Part shown: piece by piece, positions 42,686 through 52,135 of the stretch
Position numbering within the stretch: the first letter of the stretch is position 1
Layout: each line of letters starts with the position of its first letter
Source of the DNA: Georgenia ruanii
GTDB taxonomy: Bacteria > Actinomycetota > Actinomycetes > Actinomycetales > Actinomycetaceae
Assembly (NCBI RefSeq): GCF_009193175.1
Contig: NZ_VUKE01000004.1
Location: 124,001-188,000 of the forward strand
Reading direction: 5' to 3'
DNA: 64,000 nucleotides
Position numbers and translations under genes: made by a program
Notes under the pieces: generated by a model
Database searches by the model: none
What the model saw: only the letters and a program-made list of their open reading frames with translations
Told to the model about the DNA's origin: nothing

Positions 42686-43612
42686 ATGCTCTCGTACATC
42701 GGGCGCAGGGTCCTGCAGGTGATCCCTGTGTTCCTGGGGGCCACACTGCTGATCTATTTCATGGTCTTCGCCATGCCCGGCGATCCGATCGCCGCCCTCG
42801 GTGGCGAGCGGGGGCTCCCTGAGGCGGTCCAGGAGCAGCTCCGTCAGAAATACAACCTGGACCAGCCGTTCATCGTCCAGTACCTGCTCTACCTCAAGGG
42901 CATCCTGACGCTGGACTTCGGAATCACCTTCTCCGGCCGCGACGTCATGGACGTCATCAAGGACACGCTCCCGGTGACCTTCAAGCTCTCCGTCATGGCC
43001 CTGGTCTTCGAGGCCGTGTTCGGTGTGGTCTTCGGTCTCATCGCCGGCCTCCGCAAGGGCGGCTTCTTCGACGCCACGGTGCTCGTCGTCAGCCTCTTCG
43101 TCATCGCGGTGCCGACCTTCGTCATCGGCTTCGTGCTCCAGTTCGTCGTCGGCGTCCAGCTCGGATGGCTACCCACCACGGTCGGGTCCAAACCGACGTT
43201 CATCAGCCTCCTCATGCCGGCCATCGTGCTCGGGGCCGTCTCCCTCGCCTACGTGCTGCGCCTGACCCGCACCTCCGTGGCCGAGAACCTCACCGCCGAC
43301 TACGTGCGCACCGCGACCGCCAAGGGCCTGTCCCGCAGCCGGGTCGTCACCGTGCACGTGCTGCGCAACTCGCTCATTCCCGTGGTGACCTTCCTCGGCG
43401 CCGACCTCGGCGCGCTCATGGGCGGCGCCATCGTCACCGAGGGCATCTTCAACATCAACGGCGTGGGCGGCACGCTGTACCGGGCCATCAGCCAGGGCGA
43501 GTCCGCCACCGTCGTGTCGCTCACCACCGTGCTCGTGCTCGTCTACATCGCGGCGAACCTGCTGGTCGACCTCTTGTACGCGGCCCTGGACCCGAGGATC
43601 CGTTATGCCTGA
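42686..43612 (+). CDS. Peptide-type ABC permease (DppB/OppB)
   Basis: A 308-residue membrane protein starting MLSYIGRRVLQVIPVFLGATLLIYFMVFAMPGDP, the conserved OppB/DppB N-terminus. Six helices follow, with the EAA-like loop YVRTATAKGLSRSRVVTVHVLRNSLIPVVTFLGADLGALMGGAIVTEGIFNINGVG. The ATG at 42686 has CGAGGAGGCG upstream. Its stop overlaps the next permease start by 8 bases. Confidence 0.95.
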   Translation: MLSYIGRRVLQVIPVFLGATLLIYFMVFAMPGDPIAALGGERGLPEAVQEQLRQKYNLDQPFIVQYLLYLKGILTLDFGITFSGRDVMDVIKDTLPVTFKLSVMALVFEAVFGVVFGLIAGLRKGGFFDATVLVVSLFVIAVPTFVIGFVLQFVVGVQLGWLPTTVGSKPTFISLLMPAIVLGAVSLAYVLRLTRTSVAENLTADYVRTATAKGLSRSRVVTVHVLRNSLIPVVTFLGADLGALMGGAIVTEGIFNINGVGGTLYRAISQGESATVVSLTTVLVLVYIAANLLVDLLYAALDPRIRYA

Positions 43613-44591
43613 CATCGTTCACACCGGCCCCGGGGCGGGCCCGGCCCCCGTGACGGCCCGCCGTCACCAGGAGCACTTCTTCGCCGAGCTCGACGAGACC
43701 GGCCTCGGCGCCGTCGACGCCGTCGCGGAGTCCGGTGCCCCCTCCAGCATGTGGAGCGAGGCCTGGGCCAAGCTCCGCCGTCGGCCGCTGTTCTGGGTCT
43801 CTGCCGCGATCATCGTCCTGGTCCTCGCCCTCGCGGCGTTCCCGCAGCTGTTCACCTCGCAGGACCCCAAGTTCTGCCAGCTTGCCAACAGCTACGGCGA
43901 GCCGACGGCGGGTCACCCGTTCGGCTACACCCGCCAGGGCTGCGACATCTACGCCCGCACGATCTACGGCGCGCGCGCCTCGGTGACCGTCGGCGTGCTC
44001 GCGACCCTCGCCGTGCTCATCATCGGCACGATCATCGGCGCCATCGCCGGCTTCTTCGGCGGCTGGTTCGACACGATCCTCTCGCGCATCACGGACATCT
44101 TCTTCGCCATCCCGCTGGTGCTCGCCGCCATCGTCGTCATGCAGATCTTCAGCGGCAGCCGCACCTCGGTGACCGTCGCGGCGGTCCTCGCCTCCTTCGG
44201 GTGGACGCAGATCGCCCGCATCACGCGCGGGTCGGTGATGAGCGTGAAGAACAACGACTACGTCACCGCCGCGAAGTCGCTCGGCGTGAGCCGCACCGCG
44301 GCGCTCGCGCGGCACATCCTGCCGAACGCCGCCGCGCCGATCATCGTCTACACCACCGTCGCGCTCGGCACGTTCATCGTGGCCGAGGCGACGCTGAGCT
44401 TCCTCGGCATCGGCCTGCCGCCGTCGGTCGTGTCGTGGGGCGGTGACATCCAGCAGGCGCAGACCGCGCTGCGGTCCCAGCCGTCGGTGCTCTTCTACCC
44501 GGCCGGTGCCCTGGCCCTGACGGTGCTCGGCTTCATCATGATGGGCGACGCCGTGCGCGACGCCCTCGACCCGAAGGTGCGGCAGCGATGA
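43605..44591 (+). CDS. Peptide-type ABC permease (DppC/OppC)
   Basis: A 328-residue membrane protein with a cytoplasmic N-terminus of about 55 residues, a first helix after RRRPLFWVSAAIIVLVLALAAFPQLF, and the family features HPFGYTRQGCDIYARTIYGARASVTVGV and NDYVTAAKSLGVSRTAALARHILPNAAAPIIVYTTVALGTFIVAEATLSFLGIGLPP. Overlaps both neighbours (8 bp upstream, ATGA downstream), so the operon is translationally coupled. Confidence 0.95.
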   Translation: MPDIVHTGPGAGPAPVTARRHQEHFFAELDETGLGAVDAVAESGAPSSMWSEAWAKLRRRPLFWVSAAIIVLVLALAAFPQLFTSQDPKFCQLANSYGEPTAGHPFGYTRQGCDIYARTIYGARASVTVGVLATLAVLIIGTIIGAIAGFFGGWFDTILSRITDIFFAIPLVLAAIVVMQIFSGSRTSVTVAAVLASFGWTQIARITRGSVMSVKNNDYVTAAKSLGVSRTAALARHILPNAAAPIIVYTTVALGTFIVAEATLSFLGIGLPPSVVSWGGDIQQAQTALRSQPSVLFYPAGALALTVLGFIMMGDAVRDALDPKVRQR

Positions 44592-46318
44592 CCACGACGA
44601 AGCAGAATGCGGCCCCGGTGACCACCGGGCTGGACCCGCACGAGCCGCTGCTGGAGATCCGCGACCTCGAGGTCGCCTTCCGGTCCTCCACCGGCCTGGT
44701 GCCGGCCGTGCGGGGCGCGAACCTGACGATCTACCCCGGCCAGGCCGTGGCCATCGTGGGGGAGTCCGGCTCGGGCAAGTCGACGACCGCGCACGCGATC
44801 ATCGACCTGCTCCCCGGCACCGGCAAGGTGACCGGCGGGTCGATCAAGTTCCTCGGCCGCGACCTGGCCAGGGCCTCCCGCAAGGACATGGAGGCACTGC
44901 GCGGCAAGGAGATCGGCCTGGTGCCCCAGGACCCGATGTCCAACCTCAACCCCGTGTGGAAGATCGGCTACCAGGTCAAGGAAGCGCTCACCGCCAACGG
45001 CATGGACCGCGCCGACGCCAAGGAGCGCGTCAACGAAGTCCTCGCCCAGGCCGGCCTGCCCGACGCCGAGCACCGCGCCAAGCAGTACCCGCACGAGTTC
45101 TCCGGCGGCATGCGCCAGCGCGCGCTCATCGCCATCGGGCTCGCCTCCCGGCCCAAGCTGCTCATCGCCGACGAGCCCACCTCGGCGCTCGACGTCACCG
45201 TCCAGCGCCAGATCCTCGACCACCTCGAGCACCTCACCAAGGAGCTCGGCGCGGCGGTGCTGTTCATCACCCACGACCTGGGCCTGGCGGCCGAGCGCGC
45301 CGAGCACCTCGTGGTCATGCACCGCGGCCGCGTGGTCGAGTCCGGCCCCTCCCGGCAGATCCTCAGCAACCCGCGCCACCCGTACACCCAGCGGCTCGTC
45401 TCCTCGGCGCCGTCGCTGACCTCCCGGCGCATCCAGAGCGCCAAGGAGCGCGGCGAGGAGTCGGAGGAGCTGCTCGCCGACGTCGAGGCCGCCGTCAAGG
45501 CGCCGCACATCGTCGAGGTCGAGCACCTCACCAAGGAGTTCCACCTGCGCGGGGGCGTGCCGGGCGCGGGCCGGACCTTCAAGGCCGTCGACGACGTCTC
45601 CTTCGCGATCCCGCGCGGGGCGACGATGGCCCTGGTCGGCGAGTCCGGGTCGGGCAAGTCCACGGTCGCGAACATCATGCTCAACCTGCTCGAGCCCACC
45701 GAGGGTCGGGTGGTGTTCGAGGGCACCGAGGTGGGCAAGCTCGGCAAGCGCGAGCTGTTCAACTTCCGCCGGCAGGTCCAGCCGATCTTCCAGAACCCCT
45801 ACGGCTCGCTGGACCCGATGTACTCGATCTTCCGCACGATCGAGGAGCCGTTGCGGGTGCACAAGGTGGGCGACAAGAAGTCGCGGGCCGCGAAGGTGGC
45901 CGAGCTGCTGGACATGGTCGCCCTGCCCAAATCGACGATGCGCCGGTACCCGAACGAGCTCTCCGGCGGGCAGCGCCAGCGCGTCGCCATCGCCCGGGCG
46001 CTGGCCCTGCAGCCCAAGCTGCTCGTGTGCGACGAGGCGGTCTCCGCGCTCGACGTCCTCGTGCAGGCCCAGGTGCTGACCCTGCTCAACGACCTGCAGG
46101 CCGAGCTCGGCCTGACGTACCTGTTCATCACCCACGACCTGGCGGTGGTCCGGCAGATCGCCGACTTCGTGGCGGTCATGGAGAAGGGGCGGATCGTCGA
46201 GCAGGCGACGACGGACGAGGTCTTCGACAGCCCCTCCCAGCCCTACACGCGCGAGCTGCTCGCGGCGATCCCCGGTGCGAGCCTGCAGATGGAGCTGGCC
46301 GGCCCGACGGACGTCTGA
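44588..46318 (+). CDS. Fused dual ATPase of a peptide-type ABC importer (DppD-DppF)
   Basis: A 576-residue protein with two ATPase domains in one chain. Domain 1: Walker A GESGSGKSTTA, signature SGGMRQRALIAIGLA, Walker [13 protein letters not shown]. Domain 2 (from about residue 310): Walker A GESGSGKSTVAN, signature [16 protein letters not shown], Walker B LLVCDEAVSALDVLVQ, where the catalytic-Glu context DEA differs from the usual DEP. Each has a switch His (ITHDL). It energises the permease pair upstream. No OppF-type cysteine tail follows domain 2. A terminator hairpin follows the stop. Confidence 0.95.
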   Translation: MTTTKQNAAPVTTGLDPHEPLLEIRDLEVAFRSSTGLVPAVRGANLTIYPGQAVAIVGESGSGKSTTAHAIIDLLPGTGKVTGGSIKFLGRDLARASRKDMEALRGKEIGLVPQDPMSNLNPVWKIGYQVKEALTANGMDRADAKERVNEVLAQAGLPDAEHRAKQYPHEFSGGMRQRALIAIGLASRPKLLIADEPTSALDVTVQRQILDHLEHLTKELGAAVLFITHDLGLAAERAEHLVVMHRGRVVESGPSRQILSNPRHPYTQRLVSSAPSLTSRRIQSAKERGEESEELLADVEAAVKAPHIVEVEHLTKEFHLRGGVPGAGRTFKAVDDVSFAIPRGATMALVGESGSGKSTVANIMLNLLEPTEGRVVFEGTEVGKLGKRELFNFRRQVQPIFQNPYGSLDPMYSIFRTIEEPLRVHKVGDKKSRAAKVAELLDMVALPKSTMRRYPNELSGGQRQRVAIARALALQPKLLVCDEAVSALDVLVQAQVLTLLNDLQAELGLTYLFITHDLAVVRQIADFVAVMEKGRIVEQATTDEVFDSPSQPYTRELLAAIPGASLQMELAGPTDV

Positions 46319-46512
46319 GCCGACGAAGCTGCACCAGCGAGCCCCGGTCCCCGCGAGGGGGCCGGGGCTCTCCGCTTTCGTCGCAGCCAGATTGACACTC
46401 TGGCCGCAGCCAGAAGGGCGGTCTGGTCGTGGCTGCGCGCCGCCGCCGCTTCCGGACACCGACCGGCATGTAACGTGGGCCGCGTCCTGGCGCGACCCAC
46501 GAAGGCTGGCCG
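46319..46512. other. Gap between the two peptide importers
   Basis: 194 bp with a terminator hairpin (46339-46370), repeated CGCAGCCAG motifs (46382 and 46405 regions, with an inverse CTGGTCGTGGCTGCG), a TTGACA (46392-46397) without a matching -10, and a -10-like TAACGT (46471-46476) about 37 bp before the next ATG. Confidence 0.5.
46339..46370 (+). terminator. Terminator of the first peptide-importer operon
   Basis: GAGCCCCGG-T-CCCC / GGGG-G-CCGGGGCTC forms a long stem around GCGA, followed by a pyrimidine-rich TCTCCGCTTTC. Confidence 0.7.
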
Positions 46513-47496
46513 ATGCTCCGCTACCTCGCCCGCAGGTCGGCGGGGTACGCGCTGCTGCTCGTCCTCGCCGTCAGCCTCACCTACCTCCTCGCCGCCAGCG
46601 CGCTGGACCCCCGCTCGCTCTACGAGCTGCGCAACCCCCCGCTGCCGCCCGACGCCGTCGAGGCCGCGCTGCGGGCGGCCAACCTCAGCGACGCCGTCCC
46701 GCTCGCCGAGCGGTACCTGACCTGGCTGCGCGGCGTGGTCACCGCCTGGGACTGGGGCCGGACCCCCGCCGGGGCCAGCGTGAACGCCGAGGTCGGCGCG
46801 CGGCTCTGGGTCTCGCTGCGCCTGGTCACGCTCGGCACGCTGCTGGGCACCGTGGCCGGCGTCGCGGTCGGCGCCTGGGCCGCCGTGCGCCACCACAGGG
46901 CCGGCGACCGCCTGGTCACCCTCGCCGCCCTGGTCGTCATCTCCACGCCCACCCTGGTGCTCGCCGTCGTGCTGCAGATCCTGGCGGTGCGGGTCAACGC
47001 CGCGGCGGGCACCCAGGTGTTCGAGTTTCTCGGCGAGAGCGGCGCCCACGGCCCGGGCTGGCTCGCGGCGGCGGGGGACCGCCTCCAGCACCTCGTGCTC
47101 CCCACCCTGACCCTCGCGGCGGGGCAGGCGGCGTTCTTCAGCCGTATCCAGCGCGGGCTGCTCCTCGACACCCTCGGCGCGGCCTACGTGCGCGCCGCCC
47201 GGGCGCGGGGCCTGCGCCGCTCGACCGCGGTGCGCCGGCACGCCCTGCGCACCGCGCTCGTGCCCACCGGGACCTACCTGGCCTACACCGTCACCACGCT
47301 CGTGCTCGGCGCGGCCTTCGTCGAGTCCGTGTACGGCTGGCACGGGATGGGCGTCTACGGCGTGCAGGCCATCGCCGGCCAGGACGTCAACGGCACCGTC
47401 GCCGTGGCCGCGTTCGGCGGCGCGTGCGTGCTGGCCGGCGCGCTGCTCGCCGACCTGTTCACCGTCGCCCTCGACCTGCGGGTGCGGCTGTCATGA
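46513..47496 (+). CDS. ABC permease (DppB-type) of the second peptide-type importer
   Basis: A 327-residue membrane protein starting MLRYLARRSAGYALLLVLAVSLTYLLAASALDPRSLYELRNPP, a short-N-terminus DppB variant. The EAA-like loop is YVRAARARGLRRSTAVRRHALRTALVPTGTYLAYTVTTLVLGAAFVESVYGWHGMG. The RBS is weak (GAAGG), and it begins the second four-gene unit. Ends with an ATGA overlap with the next permease. Confidence 0.93.
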   Translation: MLRYLARRSAGYALLLVLAVSLTYLLAASALDPRSLYELRNPPLPPDAVEAALRAANLSDAVPLAERYLTWLRGVVTAWDWGRTPAGASVNAEVGARLWVSLRLVTLGTLLGTVAGVAVGAWAAVRHHRAGDRLVTLAALVVISTPTLVLAVVLQILAVRVNAAAGTQVFEFLGESGAHGPGWLAAAGDRLQHLVLPTLTLAAGQAAFFSRIQRGLLLDTLGAAYVRAARARGLRRSTAVRRHALRTALVPTGTYLAYTVTTLVLGAAFVESVYGWHGMGVYGVQAIAGQDVNGTVAVAAFGGACVLAGALLADLFTVALDLRVRLS

Positions 47497-48380
47497 CGCC
47501 GCCGCCCCCGCTCGCCCCCACCCGGCCGGCCCGGGGCCGGCTCACGCTGCGGCGGCTGCGCCGCGACCGCCCGGCGCTGGCCGGCCTGGTGGGCCTGGCC
47601 GCGCTCGTGGCCCTCGCGTCGGCCGGCCCGGCGCTGGCCCGCTGGGGGGCCGGCGAGGTCGACGCCCGCGCGTTCCTCCAGGCCCCGAGCGGCGCGCACT
47701 GGTTCGGCACCACCCAGGCCGGGCGGGACGTTTTCGCGCTGACCGTCGACGGCCTGCGCACCTCGCTGCTCGTCGGGCTGGGCGCGGGGCTGCTGCAGAC
47801 GGCGATCGCCGCCGTCGTCGGCACCCTGGCCGCCTACCACGGCGGCTGGCCGGACCGGGCGCTGCGCTGGGTCGTCGACCTGCTGCTCGTCGTGCCGGCC
47901 TTCTTCCTCGTCGCGATCGTCTCGGTGAACGGGGGCGGCCGGGCGGGCTCGGTGCTGCTGCTGGTGCTGGTGCTCGCCGGGCTGGGCTGGATGCTCTCGG
48001 CGCGGGTGGTCCGGGCGGCCACGCTGACCCTGACCGGGCTGGACTACGTCACCGCCGCCCGGTACATGAACGTGCCGGCGCGGCGGATCATCACCCGGCA
48101 CATCCTGCCCAACCTCTCCTCGCTCCTGGTGGTCGACGCCACCCTCGCCGTCGCCGGCGCGGTGCTGGCCGAGTCCTCGCTGTCCTTCTTCGGCTTCGGC
48201 GTGCAGCCGCCGGCGACGTCGCTGGGCACCCTCATCGCCGAGGGCCAGCGCACCGCCACGACCTTCCCGTGGGTCTTCCTCGCCCCGGCCGGGGCGCTGG
48301 TGGCGCTGCTGACCTGCGTCAACCTCCTCGGGGACGGCCTGCGCGACGCGCTGGACCCCTCCGACGGCGGGCGCGCATGA
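47493..48380 (+). CDS. ABC permease (DppC-type) of the second peptide-type importer
   Basis: A 295-residue membrane protein. The N-terminal helix lies after RLRRDRPALAGLVGLAALVAL; HWFGTTQAGRDVFALTVDGLRTSLLVGLGAG and YVTAARYMNVPARRIITRHILPNLSSLLVVDATLAVAGAVLAESSLSFFGFGVQPP are diagnostic of DppC/OppC. Overlaps the previous gene and the following ATPase by ATGA on both sides. Confidence 0.94.
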   Translation: MTPPPPLAPTRPARGRLTLRRLRRDRPALAGLVGLAALVALASAGPALARWGAGEVDARAFLQAPSGAHWFGTTQAGRDVFALTVDGLRTSLLVGLGAGLLQTAIAAVVGTLAAYHGGWPDRALRWVVDLLLVVPAFFLVAIVSVNGGGRAGSVLLLVLVLAGLGWMLSARVVRAATLTLTGLDYVTAARYMNVPARRIITRHILPNLSSLLVVDATLAVAGAVLAESSLSFFGFGVQPPATSLGTLIAEGQRTATTFPWVFLAPAGALVALLTCVNLLGDGLRDALDPSDGGRA

Positions 48381-50332
48381 GCCCCCGGCGCGCCCTGGAG
48401 ATCACCGGGCTGGACGTGCGGTTGCGGTCGGCCGACGGCGTCGTGCACGCCGTGCGGGGCGTGGACGTGGCGGTGGCGCCGGGGGAGGTGCTCGCCGTGG
48501 TGGGCCGGTCCGGCTCCGGCAAGTCCGTCACCGCCCTCGCCGTGCTGGGGCTGCTCCCCTCGTCGGCCCGCGTGACGGGCTCGGTGCGACTCGGCGGGGA
48601 GGAGCTCCTCGGCCGCAGCGACGCCGAGCTGTCCCGCGTGCGCGGCGCCCGCATCGGGCTGGTCGAGCAGGACGCCCAGGCGGCGCTGACCCCGGTGTAC
48701 CCGGTGGGCGAGCTGCTCGTCGAGGCCCTCCAGGCCCACCGCCGGGTCACCCGCGCCGCAGCCCGGGCCAGGGCGGTCGAGCTGCTCGGGCTCGTGGGCC
48801 TGGACCGGCCGGCGGCGCGGTTCGGCGCCTACCCCCACGAGCTCTCCGGCGGCATGCGCCAGCGGGTGGCGATCGCCCTGGCCATCGCCAACGACCCGGA
48901 GGTGCTCATCGCCGACGAGCCGACCTCCGCCCTCGACGTCACCGTCCAGGCGCAGATCCTCGACGTGCTGCGCACGGCGCGGGAGGAGACCGGCGCCGCG
49001 CTCGTGCTCATCACGCACGACCTGGGCGTGGTGGCGGGCCTGGCGGACCGGGTCGCGGTCATGGACGCCGGGCGGGTGGTGGAGGACGGCGACGTCGAGC
49101 GGGTCTTCGCCCGCCCGCGCGCCGCCGAGACGGTCGCGCTGTTGGCCGGGGTGTGCCCGGCGGGTGCTGGGGGAGCGGCCGGCGACGGCGTGCCGACAGC
49201 AGCCGGGACCGGCGTGCCGACGGCAGCCGGGACCGGCGTCCCGACGGCGTCCGCGACCGGCACGGACGGCGGGGTCCCGGCCGCGCCCGCCACGGCGCCC
49301 CGCGAGGCCGCCGTTCAGCGCGAGGACCCGGTGGTGCTGCGCGTGCGCGGCCTGCACCGCCACTTCCCGCTGACCCGGCCGGGCCCGCTGCGCCGGCGCG
49401 TGGGCACGATCCGCGCCGTCGACGGCGTGGGCCTGGAGGTGCGCGCGGGGGAGGTCCTCGCCCTGGTCGGCGAGACCGGCAGCGGGAAGTCCACCACCGT
49501 GCGCGCCATCCTCGAGCTCGCGGCGCCGCAGGCCGGCACGGTGGAGGTGCTCGGCCGGGACGTGGCCAGCCTCGACCGGGCGGCCCGGCGGGCGCTGCGC
49601 CGTGACGTCCAGGTGGTCTTCCAGGACCCCGACGCCGCGCTCGACCCGCGCCTGCCCGTCGCCGACCTCGTCGCCGAGCCGCTGCTCGCGGACGGGCGCC
49701 GCGGAGAGGCCGTGGCCCGGCGGGTGGCGGAGGTCCTCGACCTCGTCCGGCTCGAGCCCGCCCTGGCCCACCGCTTCCCGCGCCACCTCTCCGGCGGGCA
49801 GCGCCAACGGGTGGCCATCGCCCGGGCGCTCGCACTGCAGCCGCGCCTGCTCGTCCTCGACGAGCCCGTCTCCGCCCTCGACGCCCCCGTCCAGGCCGAC
49901 ATCCTCGACCTGCTCGCCGACCTGCGCGCCCGGCTGGCCCTGAGCTATCTCCTCGTCACCCACGACCTCACCGCCGTGCGGCGCCTGGCCGACCGGGTCG
50001 CCGTCATGCACCTGGGCCGGATCGTCGAGGCCGGCGACGCCGCCGAGGTGCTCGCCCGGCCCGCGCACCCCTACACCCGCGCGCTGCTGTCCGCGGTGCC
50101 GCTGGCCGACCCCGCCGCCGAGCGGCGCCGGCCCCGCACCCTGCTCGTGGGGGAGGTGCCCTCGCCGGCGGACCCGCCCTCGGGGTGTCGCTTCCGCACC
50201 CGCTGCCCGCTCCGACCCACCCTCGACGACGCCGCCCGGGCCCGCTGCCGCGAGGAGGACCAGCGGCTCACCGCCCTGGCCGGCGACCACGAGGCGGCCT
50301 GCCACGCGGTGCGGCGACACGCGGTGGGGTGA
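48377..50332 (+). CDS. Fused dual ATPase of the second peptide-type importer
   Basis: A 651-residue protein with two ATPase domains. Domain 1: Walker [13 protein letters not shown], signature [16 protein letters not shown], Walker [13 protein letters not shown]. Domain 2: Walker [14 protein letters not shown], signature [16 protein letters not shown], Walker [17 protein letters not shown]. The linker (about residues 260-315) contains a GVPTAAGT octapeptide repeat from a 24-bp minisatellite. The C-terminal region has the OppF-type cysteines ([26 protein letters not shown]). Preceded by an ATGA overlap with the permease. Confidence 0.95.
   Translation: MSPRRALEITGLDVRLRSADGVVHAVRGVDVAVAPGEVLAVVGRSGSGKSVTALAVLGLLPSSARVTGSVRLGGEELLGRSDAELSRVRGARIGLVEQDAQAALTPVYPVGELLVEALQAHRRVTRAAARARAVELLGLVGLDRPAARFGAYPHELSGGMRQRVAIALAIANDPEVLIADEPTSALDVTVQAQILDVLRTAREETGAALVLITHDLGVVAGLADRVAVMDAGRVVEDGDVERVFARPRAAETVALLAGVCPAGAGGAAGDGVPTAAGTGVPTAAGTGVPTASATGTDGGVPAAPATAPREAAVQREDPVVLRVRGLHRHFPLTRPGPLRRRVGTIRAVDGVGLEVRAGEVLALVGETGSGKSTTVRAILELAAPQAGTVEVLGRDVASLDRAARRALRRDVQVVFQDPDAALDPRLPVADLVAEPLLADGRRGEAVARRVAEVLDLVRLEPALAHRFPRHLSGGQRQRVAIARALALQPRLLVLDEPVSALDAPVQADILDLLADLRARLALSYLLVTHDLTAVRRLADRVAVMHLGRIVEAGDAAEVLARPAHPYTRALLSAVPLADPAAERRRPRTLLVGEVPSPADPPSGCRFRTRCPLRPTLDDAARARCREEDQRLTALAGDHEAACHAVRRHAVG
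49187..49258. repeat. 24-bp tandem repeat in the ATPase linker
   Basis: Three adjacent 24-bp units at 49187, 49211 and 49235 encode the in-frame repeat GVPTA(A/S)(G/A)T between the two ATPase domains. Confidence 0.9.
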
Positions 50333-50440
50333 GACGCGCCGGTAGCGTGCCCCCAGAACGTGGTTCAGTACTGTCAGGACGCTGCACGGCCGGAACCCCC
50401 TCCGTCGGTCAGCCGTGTGCCTGGAGGAGGACACCCACCG

Positions 50441-52120
50441 ATGAGAAGGCGTGCGACAGCACTGCTCACCGGCGCGGCGCTGGCGCTCGCGCTCGTGGGC
50501 TGCGCCGCCGACGACGGCGCCGGCCCCGGGCCGGCCCCCACCACCGTCGCCGGGGAGCTGGCCGACGTCAACGCCACCCCCCGGGAGCGGCTCGCCGAGG
50601 GCGGCACGCTGCGGCGCGCCGTCGAGCGGTTGCCCAGCCAGTGGAACCCGCTGCACCTGGCCGGCGGCGACGTGTCGGCGTCGGAGATCCGCGGCCCGCT
50701 CAGCGTCACCAACTGGGACACCGACGCCCGCGGCGTCACCACCCCTAACGAGAACTTCGTCACCGACGTCGAGGACACCGTCGCCGACGGGCGCGAGGTC
50801 GTCACCCTCCACCTCAACCCCGACGCCGTGTGGAACAGCGGCGAGCCCATCACCTGGGCGGACTACGCCGCTACGGTCGCCGCGTGCTCCGGCACGCGGC
50901 CCGACTTCGAGTGCGCCACCCACGCCTTCGGGGCCATCGAGTCCGTGACGCACGGCGAGAGCGAGTTCGACGTCGTCGTCACCTTCGCCGGCACGTTCCC
51001 CGACTGGCCCGCGCTGCTGGGCACCGTGCTGCCGGCCGCGGGCGTGGCCGACGCCGAGACGTTCAACGCCGGTTGGCTCGACCACCCCGAGGAGTGGTTC
51101 ACCGGCCCGTTCCGCCTGGACGAGGTCGACGCGGCCCAGCAGGTCGTCAAGCTCGTGCCGAACGAGCGGTGGTGGGGCCCGGCGCCGAAGCTCGACGAGA
51201 TCCAGTACCGCGCCGTCTCCCCGGACGCCGCCGCCAGCGCCTTCGCCAACCACGAGCTCGACGTCCTCGACGTCGGCGCCGACGCCAACGCCTACCAGCG
51301 CGCCCTCGCGGTGCCCGACGCCGAGGTGCGCCGCGCCGCCGGGCCCGACTGGCGCCAGATCACCTTCAACGCCACCGCGGGCCCGCTGACCGACCCGGAC
51401 GTGCGCCAGGCGGTCGCGCGGGCGATCGACCGCGACGCCGTCGCCGCCTCCAGCCTGGCGGGCCTGCCCGAGGAGCTCCAGCGCCCGCTGGACAACCACA
51501 TCTTCATGCAGGGCCAGGAGGGCTACGAGGACAACGCCGGGGCGTACGCCTACGACCCGGGCGCCGCGGCCGCCCAGCTCGACGCCGCCGGCTGGGTGCT
51601 CAACCCCGACACCGGTGTTCGCGAGCGCGACGGCGAGCCGCTCACGCTCCGCTACACGGTCTTCAGCGGGGTGCCGGCCTCCGCCAACGAGGGTCAGCTG
51701 GTCCAGGCCCAGCTCAAGGAGGTGGGCATCGCCGTCGAGCTCGACGCGGTGCCCGAGACCGCCCTCGGCCCAGTGCTCGGCGAGGGCGACTTCGAGCTGA
51801 TCGGCTTCTCCTGGTACGGCTCGCCGTACCCGCTGCTGGCCGTCGCGAACCTCTATGGCGACCCGGCGACGACGCCGACGAACTACGCCCGCCTGGCCGT
51901 CCCCGGCCTCGACGACCTCCTCGGCCAGCTCATGACCGAGACCGACCACGCCACCCGCCTCGGCCTGGCCGACCGGGCCGACGAGCTGCTCTGGGACGCC
52001 ATGCCCATCCTGCCGCTCTACCAGCGCCCGCAGCTGGTGGCCACGGCGCGCGACCTGGCCAACGTCGGCGCGTCCGGGCTCGGCTCCACCCGGGCAGAGG
52101 ACTGGGGCTACGTCGGCTGA
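50441..52120 (+). CDS. ABC transporter family substrate-binding lipoprotein (SBP family 5, LpqW-like position)
   Basis: A 559-residue lipoprotein with signal RRRATALLTGAALALALVGC (C21). The mature part is an SBP_bac_5 fold: GTLRRAVERLPSQWNPLHLAGGD, VVTLHLNPDAVWNSGEPITWADYAATVAAC, WFTGPFRLDEVD, NERWWGPAPKLDEIQYR and LTDPDVRQAVARAIDRDAV. As the last gene of the second importer it is the likely binding protein, yet it also occupies the slot next to typA where mycobacteria carry lpqW, a family-5 lipoprotein involved in envelope glycolipid synthesis. ATG 50441 has GGAGGAGG upstream; the gap to the ATPase stop is 108 bp. Confidence 0.9.
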   Translation: MRRRATALLTGAALALALVGCAADDGAGPGPAPTTVAGELADVNATPRERLAEGGTLRRAVERLPSQWNPLHLAGGDVSASEIRGPLSVTNWDTDARGVTTPNENFVTDVEDTVADGREVVTLHLNPDAVWNSGEPITWADYAATVAACSGTRPDFECATHAFGAIESVTHGESEFDVVVTFAGTFPDWPALLGTVLPAAGVADAETFNAGWLDHPEEWFTGPFRLDEVDAAQQVVKLVPNERWWGPAPKLDEIQYRAVSPDAAASAFANHELDVLDVGADANAYQRALAVPDAEVRRAAGPDWRQITFNATAGPLTDPDVRQAVARAIDRDAVAASSLAGLPEELQRPLDNHIFMQGQEGYEDNAGAYAYDPGAAAAQLDAAGWVLNPDTGVRERDGEPLTLRYTVFSGVPASANEGQLVQAQLKEVGIAVELDAVPETALGPVLGEGDFELIGFSWYGSPYPLLAVANLYGDPATTPTNYARLAVPGLDDLLGQLMTETDHATRLGLADRADELLWDAMPILPLYQRPQLVATARDLANVGASGLGSTRAEDWGYVG

Positions 52121-52135
52121 GCGGCGCCAGCGCGA

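Noticed and set aside
48044-51949. A 1301-codon reverse-strand frame opposite the second peptide importer
   Set aside because: Its product is His/Gly/Val/Arg-rich low-complexity text and it lies wholly antisense to clear ABC transporter genes.
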